NCBI RefSeq assembly: GCF_029227915.1
Contig: NC_079881.1
Coordinates: 12,997,501-13,061,500, forward strand
Direction of reading: 5' to 3'
Length of the DNA stretch: 64,000 bases
Source: Hydractinia symbiolongicarpus
Taxonomy: Eukaryota > Cnidaria > Hydrozoa > Anthoathecata > Hydractiniidae
Positions within the stretch are counted from its first letter, which is position 1. The number at the start of each line of letters is the position of its first letter. A program made the translations under genes and the position numbers. This document shows, one piece after another, positions 55,276-64,000 of this stretch. The notes under the pieces are model-generated. The model was not told the origin of the DNA. It saw nothing but the letters and a program-made list of their open reading frames with translations, and made no database searches.

Positions 55276-56203
55276 TTTCTTCAAATCTAAATAAAATCCA
55301 ACCAGAAAATTATATTGCTCTAAAAACTTCAATTTTGTCATGATAATTTGATATTCTATCTGACTATCCTTATTTGAAGAGCATAGAACCATTATAAAAT
55401 TCTGAATGACGTCATAATTATTATAATTTATGAGATTCGGGAAAGGTGTATTGCGAATTTTCGGGTCAATTAGATGAAAGAACCAGGAACCCCGGGAACT
55501 AACTTTGTGAAATATCATGAATTTTTATACTGCGAGGTAGCCATGTTAGATTTTATCGCTCGCCAAGTTAGTTGAAACTATCAGGAAAAAAAACCCGTGA
55601 ATTATCAACCTCGACCGCTGGGAACTATACGGATACGGAAATTCCTCTCTGGGACATAACCTAATTGGCACTATATCGATATAACTCAATAATCTGATTA
55701 GCGGGTCATATTTCTTGTCTCCTCTGAGTTGGTAATTTCCGAGATCTTTAAAACTCAGCGAGCCTTGCCGGAGGTGACGCAACCTCGTCCCCAGAGCCTT
55801 TTCTTACGTATGCTGTGTCAAGACACTAAAACGCGCAGCGCGGTTGCCTTTCAGCAGAATGTCAGCTAAGTTGTTAGGCCAAGGTTGATTCGGGAAGGTA
55901 TTCTTGCTCGAAGTGTTTTTGTACATATTCTTGAAAATTATTTACCCGATGGGGTCTGCGATCCCATACGGCATTTCCGTGCGCGATATAAACTACCGAA
56001 TTGCCTACCCGCTATTTTGCGAAAGATTGTGCTAGTACATGAGTAGAAAAAGGAACTGGTGAGCTAGATCATCATCTCTGATTTGGCAATAAATATTTTG
56101 CAATATCAAGGGAGTGGGCAGAAGAAGAAGTCACGTTTTGAATTCGATATTTTATTTTTAAGACAACAAACGTACATTATTAATATTATATTCTCAATCT
56201 TAC
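55276..56203. other. Non-coding stretch of the island
   Basis: The open frames here (55207-55518, 55546-55782 on the minus strand) show no family features. At 55785 the motif caacctcgtccccagagcct repeats the island's left edge. Otherwise nothing recognisable. Confidence 0.5.
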
Positions 56204-56392
56204 CTGTTTTATCGAAGTATTCTTCGTTCGAATAAAATATCGCTTTGTCGTATAAACAAAAGACGATAACCAGAAGATGGGAATGGTTCGAAATCGATGA
56301 TGTATCGTGCCCATTACCAATATGTCGTTGTCGTTGTAAAATTTTAAGGTTTTCCACGGACATTGATGAATCGTTTTCATCATAAACAATAC
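56204..56392 (-). CDS. Orphan gene, exon 6
   Basis: The exon has acceptor ttttttag and donor gtaagatt and reads G-IVYDENDSSMSVENLKIL...HSHLLVIVFCLYDKAIFYSNEEYFDKTG. The pattern HxLLV..LYDxAxF...EY is one I associate with the same family as the downstream exon at 50600. The exon ends in phase 1 and should splice to the exon now truncated at 50752. Confidence 0.6.
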
Positions 56393-56547
56393 CTAAAAAA
56401 ATAATCATAGAATGTCAGCCCACGTAATAAGATTATCATAGAATGTTAGCCTACGTCAACTTTGGCCTAAAATATATACACAAGGCTTGCTGTTCTTTTG
56501 GTTTAAAGGATGCGTTTGCTACAGGCAACAGAAAATACAATACTAAC

Positions 56548-56679
56548 CTAATCTTTTATATTCTAATTCCAATGTTCTGTTGTCCATGTTTTCATAAAAC
56601 GAATCTGGATGTAGTCGAAGATATGGCGCATGCTTTTTTGTCAATGCTTGTCGTACGACATCCATGTTTTTCTTTCGTC
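56548..56679 (-). CDS. Orphan gene, exon 5
   Basis: The exon has acceptor ttttttgtag and donor gttagt. It encodes RKKNMDVVRQALTKKHAPYLRLHPDSF..NMDNRTLELEYKRL. Both joints keep the frame (G|GA and G|GT). No domain is recognised. Confidence 0.6.
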
Positions 56680-56818
56680 CTACAAAAAATAGAAGCATAG
56701 ATAAAGTTACTCGCAAGTAAAATGTTGATAATACAATCAAGTATACAACTGCATCTGAACCATATCAACAATGGGATTTTGTGTAAATAAGGTAAATACA
56801 AAAAAATAAATCACCTAA

Positions 56819-57218
56819 GTGGATAAATTTTGGCAAGTATTTAATTTGGCGAATGACCAAAATGGAATATTTGGCGAGGATTTAATTTGGCAAATACAAA
56901 AATATGTTTATTTTGGCAGGGATTTATTTTGGCGAATGACACCAAGAAATAAATTTTTACGTCTTGAAATCTTTTATAAAAAATAAGAATAAACGTATAT
57001 ATAAACACAAGATTTGTTGTAAAAAAATACTTGTATTTATAAAACTTGTTGTGAATATAATTTCTTTTCTTATATAATTTAAAAAACAAAACAATTTTTT
57101 TTCAAATTTGGCGAACGGTAAATTATGTTAAATTTGGCGAGTATTTAATTTAGCGAATAGTCAGTTATCAAAATTTTGGCGGGTAGTTCACCAAAATTCG
57201 CCAAAATTTATCCACTAA
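56819..57218. mobile_element. 400-bp MITE in an intron of the orphan gene
   Basis: The ends agtggataaattttggc and gccaaaatttatccact are exact inverted repeats. The interior repeats atttggcgaat and tggcgaatgacc. It sits between exons 5 and 4, so it was inserted in an intron. Confidence 0.8.
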
Positions 57219-57236
57219 AGGTATATAATCAAATAC

Positions 57237-57333
57237 CTTCAACTACAATCTTTTCATTTCTAATTTCATTATTAACAAGTGACAGACTGTCAAATTCTTG
57301 CGGTACCAATGCCTCTCCAATCGAATATACACC
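57237..57333 (-). CDS. Orphan gene, exon 4
   Basis: The exon has acceptor atggtatag and donor gtatttg. It encodes GVYSIGEALVPQEFDSLSLVNNEIRNEKIVVE. Starts in phase 0 and leaves one base for the next exon. No domain is recognised. Confidence 0.6.
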
Positions 57334-57425
57334 CTATACCATAATAAAATAAATAAAAGTAGAATACATTCACTGATGTTTTATGTACGTTTAAGCGAGT
57401 TATTAACTATTATTAACAGCATTAC

Positions 57426-57507
57426 CTTAGCAACCTGCTCTTTCAATTGAGCTTCAACCTCCGTACTTCTTTCTTCTGTTGGTATTGAGATATTTGTACC
57501 AATCAGC
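57426..57507 (-). CDS. Orphan gene, exon 3
   Basis: The exon has acceptor cattttag and donor gtaatg. It encodes LIGTNISIPTEERSTEVEAQLKEQVAK, a short linker that looks helical. Phases match both neighbours. Confidence 0.6.
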
Positions 57508-57767
57508 CTAAAATGAATGAAAACAAGAATTTGAGTTTTTATTCATATGAATTATCTCATAATATAAATGCAAAAGGTTGGAAAAACCCATAACTTCTTT
57601 ACTTATTCTACAGACTATATGGACTGTCTTATAAGGTTCAATACTATGAAGACTACACTGCACCACAACTTATACCTCCTCTTGATCTTTCTAATTCTAA
57701 TTTTCATACTAAATGGTGTGAAGCGATCCAAGTCACAACCACTTTCATGCAGCAATGTTTTAACTAC

Positions 57768-58061
57768 CTGTCCAGAGTTTTTGGTTTTTCTCCTTGTGCA
57801 TTCAATAAGTTGAATTCATTTGCAAGCTGGGTATAATTGATTGGATGACCATCAGGTAAACTGCTAACTTTTTTGAGACAGCCAGCTGAATCCCAACTAT
57901 AGTTAATACGTCTACCCAAGTGGTCATGTGGTCGCTTTAACCCAGCAGCAATTTCATTCAAAGTATTGTTTGATCTTTCTAATGCACTGTGATAGCTCTC
58001 AAATGACCTAGCTATTCTTAATCTATCATGTTGTTTCTTTGAAGTTGTCGTGCCATATAAT
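57768..58061 (-). CDS. Orphan gene, exon 2
   Basis: The exon has acceptor ttcatttag and donor gtagtt. It encodes LYGTTTSKKQHDRLRIARSFESYHSALERSNNTLNEIAAGL...LPDGHPINYTQLANEFNLLN. The AG|A joint with exon 1 gives Arg. The last part (NYTQLANEF) may be a small helix-turn-helix-like DNA-binding region (inference). Confidence 0.65.
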
Positions 58062-58259
58062 CTAAATGAATTCAATTATCAAATTCATTGAAAAAACGAA
58101 AATGATTCTTCAAAAAACATTTTTGCAGATGCGATGGAAGTAATGGTTTTATCTGAAAAATATTGAGCTATTTCAAAAGTTTTTCTCAAGCAAATTGAAT
58201 AAAAAAATGCTAAAAATTACATAAAAATATAAAAAAATAAAATATGCTGTTGAATATAC

Positions 58260-58903
58260 CTTGCAACAGAAGTTTCCTTCCACTGATTCTCTATATCCAA
58301 CTTGATATTTTTGCAAATTTCAGCCTTTCTTGCCTTCTCTTTGACCTTTTTTGAGAGTGTAAAGGCTTTTTTAAAAGTGATGGAGTGATCTTTTTTGAAA
58401 TTCTGATCCAAAGAAGCAACAGTGTCATCAGTTATCTCTAACAAAATTTTCTTTTTTGGTTTGAATAACCCAGCATCTGTCGCTTTTCTTCTCAATGGTC
58501 TAGATTTAATTGGAAATAAGGCAAGTGGTATGCGGTATTTTTCATAGCAAAAACATCCCTTACAATTTATAAAAGAATGTTTTCTCTTTTCTTTGATACA
58601 CAGTTTCTCCCATGCTTCAAATGAGAATGTTTTTAAAAACAAAATTTTGTTTTCTGTGGATGTTTTTCCAATGTTGAAAATAGCTTCTTTCAGTTTGATA
58701 GCATTTTTTTTGTAATGTTCATAGCTGTAATCAACAAAGCCAACAGCATCTTTGAACTTCTCAATGAAACCACTCAAGTGTTCATGATAAACTGTTGATG
58801 TATCAGACTGTGAGACGTTTTTTCCAAGTTTATGTTGGTCCTTCAAAATAACTTCAAAAAAATATCCTTTTGAAAAACCACATGTCAAAGGATCCAACAA
58901 CAT
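58260..58903 (-). CDS. Orphan gene, exon 1 (first visible)
   Basis: About 214 residues run from ATG 58903 to a GTATAT donor. The exon is Lys-rich and contains a cysteine pair (FINCKGCFCYEKYRIPLALFP) and a basic run (RPLRRKATDAGLFKPKKKILLE), perhaps a nuclear signal. With exons 2-6 it gives about 480 residues in one uninterrupted frame across five introns, which argues strongly for a real transcribed gene. I do not recognise the N-terminal family. It may be a host gene or the gene of a large transposon forming the island. Confidence 0.65.
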
Positions 58904-60482
58904 AACTGTTAAGACATTTAACTATAAAACAAACAAAAAACATATTCTCATTTCCTTCCCAGGTTTGACCACCACACCCCACAAGCTTGTTTATGCATCA
59001 TAATGAGGATGCCGATAAGCCGCAGAACAGTTGCTGGCAAAAAAGTGACGCTTGCAGTGAATAATAATGGTTTATGTATATACTGTCTGCGTGCGAGACT
59101 CTAGCTAGCTATATAGATTCCGGCAAAACTTTCGGCAACACTCCAACAGGCGAACTTCAGTAAGAACTATTGCTTATCAGCACCCTCGTGCATCATTAAT
59201 CATAATTCGAAAATATAATGACTCCCCAAGGCTTTAAAAACTTATCTGCAAAATTCAAAACAAACAAAAAATATATTGTCTAGTAATAATAAAAACATGT
59301 CTTAGCTATAACTGGCTATATTTTTTCTCATGATGAAAACACTTTTAAGTAATCTTTTGAGCATCTAATCTTTCAACCCTAGACCACTATCTGTTTATTT
59401 GACTTTTCAGTGATGACCTGACTGCAAAGCTTTTTTATAGCTAAACTTAAAACGAAGACTTTTCATTATCCTTCTAGTCGTTATCCTTTTAGCAAACTGG
59501 AAAAAGGCTACCAAGCTGATTCCAATGTTTGGGGTATAATAATAGCTTAAAATATACAATAAACCCAAATCCGCAAAAGAAAACCCTGCGTTTACGTCTC
59601 ATCAACTCATATTTATATGTTTTAAGCATATCAAATAATCAGTTTTGTAACTATATTTATGTGCACAACCAGAAAGCCATATATAATGGTTGTTTTTGGG
59701 TGTATAGTTTTTACACCACCTGTACATTATATTAAAGAAAAGATATTACTTACCTACACTTACTTACTGCCTAACAACAAACCAGAGAGATTCACCAAGA
59801 TCCCGCCATTTTCCGTCGAGTCCAATGACGTGGCATTTTTTGATTGGTTCTCAAGCGAGCGTCTGTTCTGGTCTTTCTTTTGCACGTTGAGCTTTCCTCT
59901 CCTATTTTTGTTTTGATTTTGGCTACATAGCCTGAACTAGCTTATGCAGTGGCCTTTTCCAACGTTTCGCATGCTTATTTGCATATAAAGATGTGGAAAT
60001 ATTAACATAATGGGGAAGTGCGATAATCCCTGCGTCCATTTCAAAAGAGTCTATGAATTTTACTGCTATGGTTATCAAATTTGAGTGCTTTTTAAACCAC
60101 TGGTGAAGGAAATAGATGATCTTTTTGTAAGATATCTCGTTATATAAACATTGGAAATCTATAGACTCGTTTCATTCTATTAACTAGCCATACAAGACAT
60201 CTTATTTCATAAAAATCGCATCATTGCATTATAATATAAGCGTGCGATCTACCAAAAACAGGTAAAAAGTATACCTTCTTCAACAAGCTATATAAAAAGC
60301 AACAAACGGTTTTCGGTGAAAACCAGGCCTTAATTTGGAAGTCGAAAGATGCCAGACCAGTTATAATATCACTTCCAAGGCCCAGGACACACTAAAAGTG
60401 AATTTCTGCGACTTTCAAAGATGCACTTTTCAATATCGCAAAAACCGTGTATTTTGCGGATCCCTTCCTTAATTACGTCGAT
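58904..60482. other. Upstream region of the orphan gene, island right edge
   Basis: AT-rich and non-coding. The open frames at 59529-59916 have no support. The island ends at aattacgtcgat before satellite sequence resumes. Confidence 0.5.
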
Positions 60483-63400
60483 GGTCTATTCCTTTCAATC
60501 TTAATGGACTTCGCAGCATTAAGTTGTTTTCCTAAGTGCCAGGTTCTAAAAACGCTGCTAACTACATGCACAGGCTTGTGTAATATGGCGTTTTAAAGCC
60601 TAATAGGATGACTACACGTAAGTCATGTGATTCCACGGACCCAGACAGGCGGCCATCGGTCTATTCCTTTTAATCTTTATGGACTACGATGTAGTAAGTC
60701 GTTTTCTTGCGCACCAGACTGTAAGAACGCTGCTAACTGAATGGACCGGTCTTTAAATCGTGTAATATGGACTTTTACGGCCTAGTAAGGAGACTACACG
60801 TAAATAACGTGGTTCCACGGTCCCAGACAGGCGGCCATCGGTCTAGTCCTTTTAATCTCAATAGAGTACGATGCATTAAGTCGTTTTCTTGAGCGCAAAA
60901 CTCTAAGAATGCTGCTAACTACGTGCACAGGCCTTTAAAGCGTGGAATATGGCCATTTATGGCCCAATACGGAGCCTACACGTAAGTCACGTGGTTCTAC
61001 GGTCCCAGACAGGCGGCCATCGTTCTAGTCCATTCAATGTCAATGGAATACGATGTATTAAGTCGTTTTCTTGAGCGCCAGACTTTAAGAACGCTGCTAA
61101 CTACGTGCACAGGGCTTTAAAGAATGTAATTTGATCTTTTACGGCCTAATAAGGAGAGTACACGTAAATCACGCTAGCGCTCAGAAAATCGACTTAATGT
61201 TTCGTAGTTCATTGCTGTTGTACGGAATAGACAGATCGCCACTTGTCTGGGCTCGCGGAACAGCATGGTTCGCGTGTAGTCTCCTTATTAAGCATTAAAA
61301 GGCCATATTGCACATTTTAAGAGCCTGTGCACGTAGTTAGCAGCCTTCTAGAGTCTGGCGCACAAGAAAACGATATAGTACATCGTATTTCATTAAGATT
61401 GAAAGGACTAGATCGATGGCTGCCTGTCTTGGACCATGAAACCACGTGATCTACGTGTAGTCACCTTACTAATCCTTAAAAAGCCATATTACACATTTTA
61501 AAAACCTGTGCACGTAGTTAGCAGCGTTCTTAGAGCATGGAACTCAGGAAAACGAATTAATGCTTCGAAGACCATTAAGATTAAAAGGCATAGACAGATC
61601 GCCACTTGTCTGGGCTCGTGGAACAGCATGGTTCGCGTGTAGTCTCCTTACTAATCCTTAAAAAGCCATATTACACATTTTAAGAGCCTGTGCACGTAGT
61701 TAGCAGCGTTCTTAGAGCATGGAACTCAGGAAAACGAACTAATGCTTTGAAGTCTATTATGTTTGAAAGAAATAGACCAAATGCGGCTTGTCTGGGCTTG
61801 TGGAACAGCATTGTTCGCGTATAGTGTCCTTATTAGGCCTTCAAATGCGATATTACACATTTTCACAGCCTGTGCAGGTAGTTTGCAACTTTCTTCAGGC
61901 CGGCGCTCAGGATATCTACTTACTACATCGTAGTTCATTGAGATTGAAAGAACTAGATCGATGGCTGCCTGTCTGGGACCATGAAACCACTTGATTTACG
62001 TGTAGTCCCCTTACTAGGCCGTAAAAGGCCATATTACACGATTTAAAGGCCGGTCCACTCAGTTAGCAACGTTCTTAGGGCCTGGCGCTCAGGAAAACGA
62101 CTTACTACATCGTAGTTCATTAAGATTGAAAGGAAGAGACAGATCGCCACTTGTCTGGACTCGTGGAACAGCATGGTTCGCGTGTAGTCTCCTTATTAAT
62201 CTTTACAAAGCCATATTACACATTTTAAAAGCCTGTGCACGTAGTTAGCAGCGTTCTTAGAGCCTGGAGATCAGGAAAACGAATTAATGCTTCCTAGTCC
62301 ATTGAGATTGAAAGGAATAGACCAATGCCCACTTGTCTCGGTTCGTGGAACCACGTGGTTCATGTGTAGTCTCCTTATTAGGCCGAAAAAGGCCATATTA
62401 CACGCTTTAAAGACCTGTCCACGTAGTTAGCAGCGTTCTTAGAGCATGGAGCTCAGGAAAACGAATTAATGCTTCGAAGTCAATTAAGATTGAAAGGAAT
62501 AGACCGAAGGCTGCTTCCCTGGGCTCGTGGAAACACGTGGTTTACGTGTAGTCTCCTTATTACGCCGTAAAGCGCCATATTAGACGTTTCAATGGCCTGT
62601 CAACATAATTAGCAGCGTTCTTAGTTTCTGGGGCTCAGGAAAACGACTGAATACATCGTAGTCCATTGAGATTGAAAGGAATAGACCGATGACCCCTTTT
62701 CTGGACTCGTGAAACCATATGGTTCACGTGTAGATACTTTATTAAACCGTAAAAGGCCATATTACACGCTTTAAAGGCATGTCCACGTAGTTAGTAGCGT
62801 TCTTAGAGTCTGGTGCTCAAGAAAACGACTTAAAACATCGTATTCCATTGAGATTGAAAGGACTAGTGCAATGGTCGCCTGTGTGGGACCGTGGAACCAC
62901 GTGATTTACGTGTAGGCTCCTTATTGAACCGTAAATGGCAATATTACACGCTTTAAAGGACTGTGCACGTAGTTAGCAGCGTTCTTAGAGTTTGGCGCCC
63001 AAGAAAACGACTTAATACATCCTTTCAATCTTAATGGACTTCGAAGCATTAATTCGTTTTCCTGAGCTCCATGCTCTAAGAACGCTGCTAACTACGTGCA
63101 CAGGCTTTTAAAATGTGTAATATGGCTTTTTAAGGATTAATAAGGAGACTACACGCGAACCATGCTGTTCCACGAGCCCAGACAAGTGGCGATCTGTCTC
63201 TTCCTTTCAATCTTAATGGAATACGATGTAGTAAGTCGTTTTCCTGAGCGCCAGGCACTAAGAACGCAGCTAACTACGTGCACAGTCTCTTAAAATGTGT
63301 AAAATGGCGTTATAAGGCCTAATAGGATGACTACACGTTAATCATGTGGTTGCACGATCACAGACACGCAGCCATCGGTCTAGTCCTTTCAATCTCAATG

Positions 63401-64000
63401 GAATACGATGTTTTAAGTCGTTCTCTTGATCACCAGACTCTAAGAACGCTGCTAACTACGTGGACATGCCTTTAAAGCGCGTAATGTGGCTTTTTGCGGA
63501 CTAATAAAGATTCTACACGTCAACCATGTGGTTTCACGAGTCAAGACAAGGGGTGATCGGTCTCTTTCTTTCAATCTCAATAGACTACGATGTATTAAGT
63601 CGTTCTCCTTAGCGCCAGAAACTAAGAACGCTGCTAATTATGTGGACAGGCCTTTGAAACGTCCAGTATGGCGTTTTACGGCGTAATAAGGAGACTACAC
63701 GTGAACGACGTGGTTGCACGAGCCCAGACAAGCAGCCATCGGTCTAGTCCTTTCAATCTTAATGGACTACGATGTAATAAGTTGTTTTCCTGAGCGCCAG
63801 GCACTAAGAAAGTTGCTAACTGAGCGGACCGGCCTTTAAATCGTGTAATATGGCCTTTTACGGCCTAGTAAGAGGACTACACGTAAATCACGTGGTTTCA
63901 TGGTACCAGACAGGCAGCCATCGATCTAGTCCTTTCAATCTCTATGAAGTACGATGTATTAAGTCGTTTTCTTGGGCGCCAAATTCTAAGAACGCTGCTA
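60483..64000. repeat. Satellite array, about 180-bp unit, right block with inversions
   Basis: The same unit as at 43640-48122, about 19-20 copies to the window edge. Orientation is plus at 60483-61175, minus at 61176-63018, then plus again. The switches occur inside units (gcgctcagaaaatcgactta at 61177, and aatacatcctttcaatctta at 63014). The array continues beyond the window. Confidence 0.92.

Larger units (their letters stand above)
48123..60482. other. 12.4 kb island inserted in the satellite
   Basis: The satellite stops within a unit after ..agacaaatggcgatcg and resumes at the matching place with ggtctattcctttcaatc (60483). The whole island therefore looks like one insertion into the array. 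It contains a minus-strand intron-rich gene, a two-gene pogo-like transposon, a HINE-like element and a MITE. Its left edge carries acgccaacctcgttcccagg, a motif also present at 27003 and 55785. I see no clear long terminal repeats. Confidence 0.6.

Noticed and set aside
59529-59916. Plus-strand frames of 68 and 85 codons
   Set aside because: No motif, no splice support, hydrophobic composition typical of AT-rich chance frames.
48123-60482. Island as a Polinton or giant-virus insertion
   Set aside because: No capsid, polymerase B, ATPase or protease signals were found in the island, and the gene has spliceosomal introns.
43640-64000. Short open frames inside the satellite
   Set aside because: They do not recur at the same place in neighbouring units and are chance frames of the repeat.

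Overview
The window is AT-rich eukaryotic (animal) genomic DNA: spliced genes with GT..AG introns, two conserved metazoan genes, and a very dense layering of mobile elements and tandem repeats. The transposon set (Helentron with an endonuclease domain, TTF-type hAT, P-like, pogo-like, Polinton-type fragments, tRNA-derived SINEs) and the AT richness suggest a cnidarian, perhaps a medusozoan. The species cannot be fixed from this sequence alone.

Left part (1-25 kb): two exons of an ALR/GFER sulfhydryl oxidase gene (376-602 and 24804-24966, + strand) join in perfect phase across a 24.2 kb intron. The intron holds a decayed Helentron (about 4425-10460, -), a TA-flanked MITE (10864-11371), a nest of elements (12316-14038: a SINE inside a Helentron-derived element inside a pogo/Tigger-type MITE), two minisatellites (15646-16690), a complete hAT-type element (17226-22325) with one spliced transposase gene carrying an OTU/vertnin-like N-terminus and a single internal stop, and a P-element/THAP relic (23291-23935).

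Middle part (25-36 kb): an USH1G/ANKS4B-type ankyrin-SAM scaffold gene (exons 31677-31858 and 25293-26454, -) lies tail-to-tail with GFER. Its intron contains a tRNA-derived SINE and a P-like transposon (28707-31353) with 29-bp perfect terminal repeats and two convergent genes. A decayed relative of that transposon lies upstream (34564-35330).

Right part (36-64 kb): a six-copy head-to-tail array of about 0.6-0.7 kb repeats rich in TGACGTCA (36347-40214) splits what look like Polinton/virus-like remnants. A roughly 180-bp satellite follows (43640-48122 and 60483-64000) with several orientation switches. The satellite is interrupted by a 12.4 kb island carrying an intron-rich minus-strand gene of a family I cannot name (58903 to 48514). 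That gene is itself split by a 3.1 kb two-gene transposon encoding a pogo-type DDD transposase (+) and a divergently transcribed HIRAN-like protein (-).

Most of the coding content is transposon-derived. Only GFER and USH1G look like ordinary host genes. The most unusual items are the HIRAN/pogo pair, the two-gene P-like element, the OTU-like/hAT fusion and the intron-rich orphan gene.
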